A DNA stretch of 64,000 nt, taken from positions 23,169 to 87,168 of the forward strand of contig FWWN02000467.1 of assembly GCA_900175165.2 (NCBI GenBank), given 5' to 3'. Shown here piece by piece: positions 47,141 through 57,882 of this stretch. This DNA comes from Rhizomucor pusillus (Eukaryota > Mucoromycota > Mucoromycetes > Mucorales > Lichtheimiaceae). Under the pieces are notes generated by a model that saw nothing but the letters and a program-made list of their open reading frames with translations, did not search any database and had not been told where the DNA came from. Every line of letters begins with the position of its first letter. Positions within the stretch are counted from its first letter, which is position 1. Both the position numbers and the translations under genes were made by a program.

Positions 47141-47403
47141 GGTAGCGCAAGAGGAGTCATTAGATCTAGGTTTATAAGGCAATTGTGCGACTTATCATGG
47201 TGATTCAGGCACATGCTCTTGACAGTTGGACCTGCTGACTATTCGAGAACAATGATGATATAAAAGCTCTTGGACTTTAGATTACAGGTTTCCGCGCTTT
47301 GTTTTATCAAATAATCTCAATGACTCATCATCTTTGGCTGGATCCTCTTGGGCTTCATTTCAAGGCAGCAAGTCATCATTTAAGTTTTCCAGCCTGAGTA
47401 TAC

Positions 47404-47677
47404 TGCTAATTATTTATGGGTTATGTAGGTTCCACCGACCCCCGCTGCTCCTGCAGCGAGTAAGTCTTCGGCACCTGCTAGTAACGAACCGAAACCAGCA
47501 GCGCCAAAACATGGCAATGGCGGCACCGTCCTTCTTAGTGACAATATACCAGGCTATTGTTGGCACATCCCTCAAAACAACACCGCTCAGCCTGGTTTCA
47601 ATTTCAACTTTTACTGCGCTTCTCTACTTCCTGTAGAGAACAAGCCAAATGACGCCAAACCTAAACCGAAGCAATAA
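47404..47677 (+). CDS. 3' exon of an unrecognised plus-strand gene
   Basis: An open frame ending with TAA at 47675-47677 encodes an Ala/Pro/Lys/Ser-rich stretch (KSSAPASNEPKPAAPKHGNG), a more ordered block (GGTVLLSDNIPGYCWHIPQ then NFNFYC) and a Lys-rich end (NDAKPKPKQ). An upstream Ser-rich exon (SSSLAGSSWASFQGSKSSFK, about 47320-47385) can be joined by a GTATAC donor to an acceptor at about 47459. The 5' end is unknown. The family was not recognised; a link to the ZZ-like exon upstream is possible but unproven. Confidence 0.35.
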
Positions 47678-47845
47678 GGCTTTTTCTTTAGAGTTAATAG
47701 CTATCCACTGTTGTATCACATTCCCATCCATTTGTGCACCTATTAAATTTCTCAAATTCTTAAATTTTTGGATGCTTCTGCATCAGTAACAAACTCTCAA
47801 GTCTCCAAACTCACATGGAAGTAAGTAAGGCGGTATCATGCCCAT

Positions 47846-49162
47846 TCATGGCAGCTTTGTATTATCAGACTGTACAAATATGTCACATAGATGATCTACC
47901 TCTTTGGTATAGCCTGTTAAGAGATCCACAACACGTAGCCCGCCTACACGCTGCAATCCAGCAGATAAGGGAAAGAATTCGAACTTGGTCTCGGTAGACT
48001 GCATAGAGGGCACTTCACCCAGGTTTTGAGATCCAAGTCCACTTAGCAGCACTGAGCCCATCTTTGTCTTGACTGCCGACAGCACGAGCTTCATGTTTTG
48101 GCTGGAATGGTTTCGTACTCGAATGCCGAGTTGGAAAGGCGTCTCTAGGGTAACATTGGCTGGGCCCTGGTCTGGCCAAAAAGGCTGTACTTCCACGTCG
48201 TCCAGCAACGGTGCTTTCCGAGTCAGTTGTGATGTCTGTAACCGTCCTTGATCTCCCATTGCTGAACGCCAAACGATATCCAGCTTGCCGAGTGCATTTG
48301 TCGTCCGTGCTATCTTATCATTCTTCGGATCGCGCGGTTTTAACATATATAGATACTGCCTTACATCTTGCGGGTGCATAAAGCCGTCTTTGAATACAGA
48401 TATGGATTCTGGTGCGATAGTCTTGTTCAAATCCTCAAAGACAAAATGTTCCGAGGACTCAAACTTCATGCGTTCGAGGAACATGGGACCTGCGGATACA
48501 TTCTGTAGTTGTGCCTCCAAGAATATCCGTCCATCGGCCATGTTGTTCACTTTGGTTTTAACTGCTAACGGATTTGATACTTGAAATTTGTAGAATTTGC
48601 GGAAATGGCGTCGTCTTCCATCGATCACATACTGCACTGTGCATACAAAAATATGCACGCCGAGTTCTTTGATTTCATGCGATACTGTGAGCGTCCGCGT
48701 TGCACCCGCTTCCAGCGGTGCCTGCGAAACCGAATCGGACAGGTTAAATCGTTGCGACGACGTCTGGAGTTCTACTTTTAGTGACACTTCGCTCATTGCT
48801 TGCGTCGAGTCGTTATTGACGGTTACTAGTGTATTAAAGGTCTCGCCGAGATATATGTTGCCAAAATCTGAAGGCAGTTGAAGCATTTGACTCAGGCCAA
48901 AGTCGCGCACGCGGATCTCAGATTGCATGTCAATGTTGTGAGAAGCTGTAAGCTTGGAAATATTGAGCGACTCGAGACTCTCGACCAACGGCGAAGCAGT
49001 GTCAGTTGTTTCGTAGTAAATGGGATCACTGACTGCGAAAAGCGGTCGTGAAAGGCGCATAAGTTTGAGTGACAGTGCATGGGGGATTTGTCCATCATCC
49101 GGCGCGATTTGCGAAGGTGAGGGCACAGCGTGGGCCGGTCGAGGGGAGCCGTAGTTTGACAT
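47846..49162 (-). CDS. TRAPPC13: TRAPP complex subunit TRAPPC13 (DUF974)
   Basis: Subunit of the TRAPPIII tethering complex that activates Rab1/Ypt1 in ER-Golgi traffic and autophagy. A single exon of 438 residues, about the size of the animal and fungal homologues. Recognisable blocks: LSLKLMRLSRPLFAVSDPIY near the N-terminus, LPSDFGNIYLGETFNTLVTV (the DUF974 signature), ELGVHIFVCTVQYV, RKFYKFQVSNPLAVKTKVNN, FLEAQLQNVSAGPMFLERM, YLYMLKPR, GKLDIVWRSAMGDQGRLQTS and a C-terminal beta domain ending RVVDLLTGYTKEVDHLCDIF. The lack of introns stands out in this intron-rich window. The start is the only Met consistent with the family N-terminus and faces the F-box gene. Confidence 0.92.
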   Translation of the reverse strand: MSNYGSPRPAHAVPSPSQIAPDDGQIPHALSLKLMRLSRPLFAVSDPIYYETTDTASPLVESLESLNISKLTASHNIDMQSEIRVRDFGLSQMLQLPSDFGNIYLGETFNTLVTVNNDSTQAMSEVSLKVELQTSSQRFNLSDSVSQAPLEAGATRTLTVSHEIKELGVHIFVCTVQYVIDGRRRHFRKFYKFQVSNPLAVKTKVNNMADGRIFLEAQLQNVSAGPMFLERMKFESSEHFVFEDLNKTIAPESISVFKDGFMHPQDVRQYLYMLKPRDPKNDKIARTTNALGKLDIVWRSAMGDQGRLQTSQLTRKAPLLDDVEVQPFWPDQGPANVTLETPFQLGIRVRNHSSQNMKLVLSAVKTKMGSVLLSGLGSQNLGEVPSMQSTETKFEFFPLSAGLQRVGGLRVVDLLTGYTKEVDHLCDIFVQSDNTKLP

Positions 49163-49741
49163 TTGGTGTATTGTGGCTCTAGAGAAAGGGCAACGTTCCC
49201 CCCAGGGACAAATTGCCGGTCGACTTTTTGCTACCCGTCAATCGGCATTTACCACAGATAGCCTATAAATTGCAAGCAAGCAAACAAGCACGAACTGGAC
49301 ACCAAACAATCTTGATATGATGGCTTATAGCATCAAGCCTTATTTTATGCTATTGAAAGAGATGATTGCTAATCTGCAACAGTTATTCACTAGTAACCCA
49401 AATTCAACCTTACGGGCATTCTCAAGCTCTTTAGTGAACAGTCTTGCATTTTAATTTATCTAAATCTTAAGTACAAGCTGCGAGATCCAAGTCTTGGGAA
49501 TGCTTTTCCGGAAGTGAAGCTATGATTATTCGATTGGTAACAGTAGAATGTTAAATTAAAGTTTATTTTCTAGAATATAGTCTAAGCTGTTGCATATCAT
49601 AAAATCGTCTTTACCATCGAGTATACCTCAAATAGTAAACGCCGATGGGTGCCAGACCTCCGATCCACCAGTCAAATCGCGCGTTGCTTTGCATTGCATG
49701 CGGACTATAGCAACCCTGTCTTTTCTCCTCGAGCTTCCGGT
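49163..49741. promoter_or_regulatory. Divergent promoter region, TRAPPC13 / F-box gene
   Basis: 579 bases between divergent starts. AT-rich in its middle part. No element recognised. Confidence 0.35.
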
Positions 49742-51204
49742 ATGGCACAGTCAGCAACGACGCAGAGAGAACTCGACGAGTTTAGACGACAATGGAGGGA
49801 GGAAGTTGAGAGCCGAAAAGTCCAGTTGCAGCACCAGAAAGCGAGATCGCCACCGATTCGACATGACGCACAAGACGATCCGTCTTTATCGCAACAACTA
49901 GATTCCTTATCATTGCAAGAAACAAGTGAGGCAGTGGAAACCAAAACAGACGATGAAGTTGTCCGCCCCGTAACTGCCATGGATCACTACATTGAAGCTG
50001 TTGACAATGAACGACAGGGCAAGCTGGGGCAAGGTAAGCAGAGTTGCAGCTGTCAAAGCTGTTAATCGTAGATCTCGTTGCAAAGTATTAATGTTCCCGT
50101 AGCTCTAGCGTCGTACCGCCGAGCTTTCAAGATGGATCCAGATATTGACCATGCTTACAAGCGACATTATCAAGCTCAAGTTGCTGACGGCAATGCTTTG
50201 GATCATAGCAACGCAGGGGTGCCGCCAATCCAAAAGCCTTTGCAGGATGAAGATACTTTCCAGCACGTTGTTCCAGTGGGCAATGAATATGTGGCTCCAG
50301 CTGCCATACGGAAAGACCCATTGGAAGATTTGATACGTGAATTTTCCTCGCAACAAATAGAATACATTCCTGCTGTAGACTACAAGCCAGTATTAATATC
50401 AAAATTGCCAAGTAAGTGTTCAGCAATGCGACATCGGAGCAGCGAGCAGGGAACTCAATATGCATCGTTATCACAGGCGAAATTATCGTTCATATTCTGC
50501 GGCACCTCGTCTTATGCTCTGTGTCGTCCGTTGCCAACTTTGCTTTGGCATGCAAGAACTTTTTCCTCCTTACGCGGTCGCCTAGTCTCTGGCGCTTCGC
50601 ATGCGAGCACGCTTTCCGACAACCATATATGAGTGTTGCAGAATCCAGATTACACCAGAGTCACCATGTCAAGGCGTACGGCGGACATTGGATGCGCATG
50701 TTTATTGAACGCCCGCGTATCCGTTACGATGGTATTTACATCTCTACTTGCCACTACATTCGACCTGGATCCTCCGAAAATACATGGAATCAACCGGTGC
50801 ATCTTGTCACTTATTACAGATATCTCCGGTTTTTTCCAGACGGTACAATATTAAAGTACCTCTCCACAGACGAACCTGCACATGTTGTGAAGCTCTTGAC
50901 GCCAGAGTTTACTCGACGCCAGGTTTTTAGAGGTCGCTTTGAACAGCGAGAAGGCCAAGTTTTTATCGACATGATCGATCGTTCTCGACCGCGAGAGCAC
51001 TTCCGAATGGCATTGACCATCAAAAGTACGCATCGTGGCCGGCACAACAAGCTTGCTTGGATAGAATATGCGAGTGCGACGCAGGGGGTGGATGCAGAGA
51101 CTCTGTACGATCTAAAGCTAATGAAACCTTATTTCTTCAGCGTGGTCCGCAGCTACAAAGTAGACGCTCCATCTCCTCTGGATCACTTGGAAGATAAGTT
51201 TTAG
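49742..51204 (+). CDS. F-box protein of the FBXO9 / Hrt3 / Pof7 type
   Basis: Substrate adaptor of SCF ubiquitin ligases; FBXO9 family members act in nutrient signalling and protein turnover. An N-terminal coiled region (LDEFRRQWREEVESRKVQLQ) precedes a degenerate TPR-like pair (AMDHYIEAVDNERQGKLGQA, joined across an intron to LASYRRAFKMDPDIDHAYKR). The F-box starts near EIIVHILRHLVLCSVSSVAN and includes ALACKNFFLLTRSPSLWR. The C-terminal half has the conserved FBXO9 blocks IRYDGIYISTCHYIRPGSSE, TYYRYLRFFPDGTILKYLST, and VFRGRFEQREGQVFIDM. About 440 residues in three exons, stop TAG at 51202-51204. The frame is open upstream of the chosen Met but the extra residues look non-coding. Confidence 0.9.
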
Positions 51205-51461
51205 ATTTACCTGTATAGAAAGAATTCTTCATTTGTTTTTGTAAAGTTCATTGCCATGTTTTATGTCTTTTCTTTTTATTTAAATACCAAGAACTTTTCT
51301 GGTTTTCATGTTGATGCAATGAAATCATTGTCGATGAATTGTAAAGAACAAAACATAATGTTATAAATAGCGAGAAGGAGGAGGGGGTTGGGTGTCTAGG
51401 ACATGAGCGTGATATAGTAGGTTTATGTACAGAGGAGTGAGCAAGGAAATGCTTCGGTTGT
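51205..51461. other. Convergent 3' region, F-box gene to arginase copy 2
   Basis: Two convergent 3' UTRs in 257 bases. No gene recognised. Confidence 0.35.
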
Positions 51462-52534
51462 CTAAAGCAGTGTTTCACCAAGGCACCAGCGGGCAACTGA
51501 GCAGCCGACCTGAATGGTACGGAATGCATCCTCTTCGTTTGACAATTCCGGGTTGACCTCGACGACGTCCAAAGCGACCAGGAGACCAGATTCAGCAAGT
51601 GTCTCGCAGATAAAGTGACCTTCACGGAGAGTCATGCCTTCCTGAACAGGCGTTCCCTGCGTTCCTGAAGTTAGTCCCGTGGAAGCAAAGACATGATATT
51701 TCGAGTTAATCCAAACTCACCGTAGCAGGCGCGACTGTGGGATCCAGAGCATCAACATCGAATGACACATGGATTGGTCGGTCACGTCCCGGGTTAATGG
51801 CGTCAAGCGCCATATCGAGTACCTTGCCGATTCCGTATTTGTTTATATGTTGCATGGTAAATGCAGTGATGCCCATGTCACGGATCACTTTTCTTTCAAA
51901 GTCATCGACATCTCGCAGTCCGATGTATGCAAGTCGATTGAGCTTCAAGCACGGCTTAACCCATTGGAAGTCGGGGTGATCGTTGGAAAGACCGGCGAGG
52001 AAAGCAAGCGGGCAACCGTGGATATTTCCAGAAGTTGTGGCACTAGGTGTATTGATATCCTAAAATGGGATATTCTCTGTTAACTCATAATTCCTATGCT
52101 AGTTTCGACCGTCCTTTCTGACTTACAGCATGAGCATCGACCCAGATAAGGCATGCGTCAGGGTAAGCTTCGAATATGCCAGAGACACTTGCTAAACCTA
52201 GCGAATGGTCGCCGCCCAGAGTCAAAACAAAATTGCCCTGTTTGGCTGCAGCAGCAACCTGCTGGGACAAATCCTTTGTCACTGCCGAGACTGTCTTTGG
52301 ATTTTTCAAGTTTTGCAGTACAGGATCATGTTCTGGCTTCAATTGCGCAACACGCTCCTCGTTGTCATGGTATTCGACTTCCCAACCAAGTTCCTGGAGC
52401 TGGTTTGCCAGGCCAAATTCCATCATACTACGAGGACCCTTCTCAACGCCCTTGTGGGGCTGTCCAGCACTAAGAGGAATACCGATGGCTGATACTTTGT
52501 TTGTCTTTAGAAACTTGTATTCGTGTGTTGGCAT
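51462..52534 (-). CDS. CAR1: Arginase, copy 2
   Basis: Second arginase of the window, the same reaction as copy 1. MPTHEYKFLKTNKVSAIGIP opens the protein, then SAGQPHKGVEKGPRSMMEFG. Metal motifs: LTLGGDHSLGLAS, IWVDAHA joined to DINTP, HGCPLAFL, SFDVDALDPTVAPATG and TPVQEGMTLREG. It ends GCSVARWCLGETLL. Intron positions after DAHA and inside ATGTP are the same as in copy 1. By eye, about two thirds of residues agree between the copies over the first exon. All metal ligands are intact, so both copies should be active. The start lies only 90 bases from the ALDH stop on the same strand. Confidence 0.94.
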
Positions 52535-52624
52535 CGACGTCAAAAGAAAAAAGGAAAAGAAAAAGGAAAGACCTGTCAGAAAATTTTTCCCACAATTTTG
52601 AGTGGTTCGCTTGGACTCAGCAAG

Positions 52625-54774
52625 CTAATTATACAATGCAGCTGCCAGACGACGTCTGAAGCGGAGCAACAAATAAAGAACAAGGAACACTATGAAACGA
52701 CGAATTCCACGCTTGTACACAATGCGTCGCACCGTCAAATTGCCAGCAATGAGGGCATATCGCAATGTCTTGTAAGTCGATACGGTGTAGGGCGGATAAC
52801 GAGAGCGGTTAAGGAATTCCAAGCGTTGCTTTTTGATCAAGATAGAACGCTCGTGCGTGAATGCTTGGAATGATCGATCGCCGTGATACTTGCCCATGCC
52901 CGAACTTCCGACGCCACCGAATGGTAGTGCAAATTCTATGAATGGTTTAGTGTGATTAAAACCTGCCGTTAGCTTGTCTGCTAGGCGTAACTTACCGGCG
53001 AAATGCATCAGACAGTCGTTCATACAAACACCTCCTGAAGGCATATACTTGATGACTGGAGAGATATTACTTAATGTTTGTGGAACTCCCGCGATGAAAC
53101 ACGTCTCTATCGTTTTACATACCCTTCTCTTGATCACTGGACTTATTCGAGAATACGTATGCAACGAGAGGAGGTGATCTGTCCAAATTTTTTTTTCATC
53201 AGATAATTTTGACGCTAATGAAGAATTGCACGTGGCTATGCTGTCAGCATCGACTTACTTCTTCTTCACCATGGCAACTGCATCTTCTAGTTTGCTGTAA
53301 GCGATTATAGGTAACACAGGACCGAAGATCTCGTCACCCATAAGAACATCGTCATGGAAACTGACATTGGAAATAACTGTCGGAGCAATGTAGCGTTCCT
53401 CGCGATCCGTGTCACCTCCTAAGACTATGGTGCCACTGGCACGGTTGTTTATCATGTTGGCAATGCGATCAAAGTGTCGAAGCGAGACGATACGGCCAAA
53501 ATCTTTGGATAGCTTGGGATCTTCACCGAAGCGTTCCTTCACGACCTTGGTTACAGCCTGAACGAAGCGGTCAACGAGCGCGTTGGGAATCAAGACGTAA
53601 TCAACAGCGACACACGATTGGCCAGCATTGAAAAATTTGCCAAAAGCGATACGCTTAGCGACTATGTCTATCTTGGCATCCTCAGTGATGATTGCGGGTC
53701 TAGTGACAAGTATAAGAAAATAAACGTTAATGCCATATGCGTTACGTTATTGATGTGTCATCACTTGCGATTTTCCTCCGAGCTCCAAAGTCACGGGTGT
53801 CAAATGCTTGGCTGCTGCCGCCATGACAATCTTAGCAACCGTATTGTTACCGGTGTAAAATATGTGATCAAACTGGTATTGAAGCAAGGCCGTCGTCTCT
53901 TCAACCCCTCCATTCACAATACGGTAGCAGCTGGTATCCATATACTTGGGGAATAGTTCCGTAATCAAAGCCGATGTATGGACAGAAACCTCGGAGGGCT
54001 GTTCACTTTACGTGAGTTTCCTCTACATTTTTGGCTAACATTGCAAAGCACATAAACTCGTACCTTAATAATGGCGGCATTACCAGCAGCGATCGCACCA
54101 GCCAGAGGAACCAAGACCAGCTTAATTTGTTTAAGAAAACCTTGGCATCCAATTTTCACACTCCCACTCCAACTCACCTGCAACGGATAATTCCAAGCAC
54201 CTAACAGGGCACTGTAAGGGGACAAGCGTCGCATTTATCAGTTTTAGTACTTGCCTATAATGAGCACTACACCCAGGGGATCTTTGCGAATAACACAAGT
54301 GTCAGCTCGATTGACGACCGAGCGTGCTTTCACTGTCTCATCTTTGGCAAGTCTTTCAATATTCTAAGTAATAAAATCAAATCAGCAGAAAATATAATGA
54401 AGACCGCATATCTCGACTCACGTCCAGGAAATAAAGACATTCATCAAGAACTGGACTGATTTCACCCATGAGAGCTTCGTGTCGAGGCTTCTTCATATCC
54501 ATTGCCAGAGCTTCGTAAAACTTGTCTTCATGATCTTTGACCATAGAGTACAAGCGTTTGAGCTGAAATTTGCGCCAATACATATCTCTCGGTCGTCCTT
54601 TGTTCCAAGAAGAAGAAAAAAAATTAATACTAAAGCGGACGATTATGCATGGGCTGTAGTCCTCCAACCTGCAGTGAATAAACCGCGTACGAGCGTGATG
54701 CTATCTTCGATCGCCTCGCGCGGGGTATAATCTAGGGTTTCAGGCACATCAACTTTGAACCTCACTTGGGCCAT
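52625..54774 (-). CDS. HFD1: Fatty-aldehyde dehydrogenase, ALDH3 type with C-terminal anchor, copy 2
   Basis: Paralogue of the ALDH at 29.3-31.4 kb, same fold and likely reaction. The N-terminus is [20 protein letters not shown]. Motifs: [29 protein letters not shown], the catalytic Cys in [20 protein letters not shown] (uninterrupted, while copy 1 has an intron there), [15 protein letters not shown] and [16 protein letters not shown]. The C-terminus carries a hydrophobic segment with flanking Arg ([16 protein letters not shown]), a tail anchor. About 500 residues. The exon pattern otherwise resembles copy 1, including a break after the VKKK/INKK segment. Confidence 0.92.
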
Positions 54775-55553
54775 ACTGAAGATCGAAGAAGAAGAACTGA
54801 AAAAAAAAGAGCCTGAAAATATGGGGAAGATCTCTGCATGAATCGCACGTGCAAGGAGAACCCATTTTTCCCCACAGTGCTGAATGTGAAAGCGATTGTG
54901 TTGACAGTTCTTGCAAATTCCGAGTAAATGATTGGGGAAAATACAATGTAAAACGGATGTTTGGAACGAGCCCGTCCCAACACATGAAAGATCACCCATC
55001 TTACTTGAGAGTCATAAGCATAACTACGGATTCCATCCTGAGCCCATTCATCATACAGCGTCTCAAAAATTGATGCTAACCTGCTGCTGCAATAATGACA
55101 GCGTTTTTGAGGAATTGACTGAAAGCTCGATATCTAGCCATGAATAGTTGCTCATAAGGAATGACTTTTATAGAAACTGTAGTGTTCAATGCATTACATA
55201 TTCTTGTTTTTTTTGTATTGTGAGCTGAGAATCGTGCGGGAGAAAGCTCTGGGGAATGTTTTATTCTATAGCTGCATAGTGTCTCAAAACATTGAGTGCA
55301 CTTCGCTGCTATACACTGATGTCGGATTTGTCTGGCTCAAGTGAAAAGAATGCGCGCTTGTGACAAGGAAAACTTCAAGAATTTTTGCGAGGAAACGTCA
55401 ACACGGCTATGACAGAAACGCCAAGGCAACTTAGAGACATTATCACAAGTAATCCACTGGCAACTGCGCAGACACTGCTCTTACGAGGGAATAAGTTTGA
55501 TATCGTACCATTATTCGAAAAGACCTGTATATGCATATATTTACATATGTGCG
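54775..55553. other. Intergenic, ALDH copy 2 to hypothetical gene
   Basis: Holds the ALDH copy 2 promoter on the left and the 3' UTR of the next minus-strand gene on the right. Short frames only; no gene recognised. Confidence 0.4.
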
Positions 55554-56435
55554 TCAGAATTGCAAGAGCTGGGCTATCCGTTTCCGATGATTATTACGCT
55601 CCTCAGCTGCGTTCCGCATGACTTGGTATCTTTGTCGACCGGACATTCGGGACGACCCTATTTCCAACGCTCTCTTTTCTGTGCATCTATCGATGCTCTC
55701 CATCATTGGCAGCCGCCACTGCAATAGCAAGCTTCTGTATTCGCGGTAAACATGCTCAGCCTCGCGCTCCAGTGTTGTTTGAGTGGATGGCTCACTGCAG
55801 GCGTTTTGCTGCAATTGATGATGTAGCATGTCGTAACTATCAGCTGCTGTCATTTGTCGAGAAGTTTTGAGCATATTTGCCAGCCGCGCTACAGCTTCAT
55901 TTTGAGGCTCGGCATTGCTAGTACTCGGCGGTCGACGTATAACGATGCTGGTGCTTTTGTGTCCAGTTTCCATAGGCAATGTTGCCATGACGGCAGGATA
56001 AGCGGCAATTTCAGGTTTCAATTTATTGTGAGCAATCGCATGAAAAGTTTGCTCAATTGGTGCTGCTTTTCTTTGCTGTGATACGATCAAGATTGGACAG
56101 CTTGAACGGCGGGATGTAGGCGTCGCTGGTGGAGAAGGTGGAGTCTCTAGGTTGTCAGGTAATGCTGAGGCGCTACAAGGCAGAGATATTTCTGTTGACA
56201 CAGTTGCTGCTTTGGTGGCATGGCTTTGATCATTCTCTTCTGCAGTCAGCTCAGCATTCTGAGGCATCTGAGGAGAAACTGCTGCGGTGCAAACTTCTCT
56301 TGTGTGCCGGCGGCGGCAAATTATTTCACGCTTGTTGGGACGCGGCGAAGTTGGTAAGGCTGCTTTTAGTCTGTGTTCGCTAGCAGCAACAAGGTGCCGC
56401 CTCCGCTTTTGCGAGGAAATCACAATTTCCGGCAT
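55554..56435 (-). CDS. Hypothetical protein, single exon, mostly disordered
   Basis: Open frame of about 293 residues from ATG at 56433-56435 (MPEIVISSQKRRRHLVAASE) to a stop at 55554. The N-terminal part is basic (KREIICRRRHTREVC); the middle is Pro/Ser/Thr-rich (NLETPPSPPATPTSRRSS), like a phosphorylated linker. The C-terminal third looks helical: VARLANMLKTSRQMTAADSY, REAEHVYREYRSLLLQWRLP and RYQVMRNAAEERNNHRKRIA. No membrane segment, signal peptide or known motif was seen. The composition and helical C-terminus suggest a real, perhaps nuclear or scaffold, protein. The family is not recognised. The divergent neighbour is PRKRIP1. Confidence 0.6.
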   Translation of the reverse strand: MPEIVISSQKRRRHLVAASEHRLKAALPTSPRPNKREIICRRRHTREVCTAAVSPQMPQNAELTAEENDQSHATKAATVSTEISLPCSASALPDNLETPPSPPATPTSRRSSCPILIVSQQRKAAPIEQTFHAIAHNKLKPEIAAYPAVMATLPMETGHKSTSIVIRRPPSTSNAEPQNEAVARLANMLKTSRQMTAADSYDMLHHQLQQNACSEPSTQTTLEREAEHVYREYRSLLLQWRLPMMESIDRCTEKRALEIGSSRMSGRQRYQVMRNAAEERNNHRKRIAQLLQF

Positions 56436-57103
56436 TCTTATAATAAATTGAAGAGAGAGGGTAAACGGTGAGAACAGGATGTTGATCAAGAAAAAGAGAA
56501 AGAAAATAAGTAGCCCCTGATTTTCCAGTATTTACATGCAATTATCAAGCGGTTGGAGCATGATGCTGATTAGGGATAGTCACGAGGTTCGCCAGATCAT
56601 CTCTTCTATTTCTACATTCGCTGTGCTTTATTTATTCAGCTTTTCTGTCCCGATAGAAAGGAAAATCGTTTATATCTTTTGGTACCAACCTATCTGACTC
56701 ATTTGCTTTCTTTGCTATGGGCGAGGGGCAAGTTTATATGCAAAGAGTTATGTTCTGGCATCATCTTTGGGCGGAAGTCATTTGATTTCAGGTGTTCTTG
56801 AGACCAACAGAACGGATGCTGATGGATGTTCTTTATTAAAATGTATGGTTTAGTCGCTTCTGCTATGGTCTGAAATTAATGGCAACAGTTATGGATAACT
56901 AGCAACTGAATTATTACAAGAATCATCAGCAAAGGAGAGTAGTTTATATCTCTTGGTGAAATAACGCGCTTGCTATGGAGGGGCAGCAGCTGCATTTTGC
57001 CAGGAGCTTCCGAGGACGGGTCCGACGGAGGGTCAAAACCTCCACCGAAATTCTCGCTTCCTTTCGTTGAAGATCAGTTACTCCTTTTGATCACAGCTTC
57101 GCC
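56436..57103. promoter_or_regulatory. Divergent promoter region, hypothetical gene / PRKRIP1
   Basis: 668 bases between divergent starts. No coding sequence or specific element recognised. Confidence 0.35.
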
Positions 57104-57695
57104 ATGCCAGACAACGATAACAAAAAGAACGAAGAAAAGAAAGAAGATCGTCCGAAAAGCATACGTAACAAGATGGATGCTACAACTCAAACACAAAAGC
57201 AATTGGAAAAGCTGTTTCAAAAGATCGATCGTCCTGTAGAGATCCCCGAACGTCCCAAGAAAGAATCTACTATAAAACCACCCAAAGAATTTGTGCGGAA
57301 TGTACCAGGTAACAGGAGAATAGAAATATATATGATTGGGGACTTGAAGTAATAACACAATGAGGATAGGATCAAGCGCTGGTGCGGGTAGCGGTGATTT
57401 CCACGTATACAGAGCACACAGACGACGCGAATATGCGCGTATAAAAGAGATGGAGGAGCAAGAAAAGGAGGTTAGCGTGAATTGCAAGTCACGAATCTAA
57501 ATTGCATTCAAAGTAACAATGCTTTAGGAAAGAGAAAAGAAAGAGTATGAGGAGAAAATGGCACGATTAAGGAAGGAAGACGAAGAGCGGACAGCCAAGA
57601 AGAGAGCTCGGCGTCAAAAGCGAAAGCAAAACCAATTGAAAGAACAAAAGGATACCAAGAAATTGAAAACGGGGCAGGAGGAGAGTGCGAGTTAA
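57104..57695 (+). CDS. PRKRIP1: PRKRIP1 / DUF1168 family splicing-associated protein
   Basis: Small, highly charged nuclear protein; the human homologue PRKRIP1 binds double-stranded RNA and is found in the catalytic spliceosome. The start MPDNDNKKNEEKKEDRPKSI leads to a Lys/Pro segment (IDRPVEIPERPKKESTIKPP) and EFVRNVPG. Across an intron comes the family signature GSSAGAGSGDFHVYRAHRRR followed by EYARIKEMEEQ. After a second intron the C-terminus is a long charged helix (EREKKEYEEKMARLRKEDEE) ending in a basic nuclear-localisation type tail (KKRARRQKRKQNQ ... KKLKTG). About 155-160 residues, within the family range. Confidence 0.9.
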
Positions 57696-57882
57696 TCAAA
57701 TATCCGGACTATGTGAACGTTCCACCAACTCCACATAAATCGTGTGAAGAAGTGCTGTAAAGATATTCTCCGTTAGAATTGTCCTAATTCCCTCAGATTC
57801 GCAGTATAAATGCAAGACAATGTGAGCAAAGGTCAATAGAATGTAGTAATTACAGTATTGTTTCTTTTCCCTTTTCCCGGAG

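Larger units (their letters stand above)
51462..54774 (-). repeat. Arginase-ALDH block, copy B of a duplicated gene pair
   Basis: Second copy of the two-gene block at 28098-31417: same order, strand and span. Between the copies lie 20 kb of unrelated genes that are not duplicated. Confidence 0.8.
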
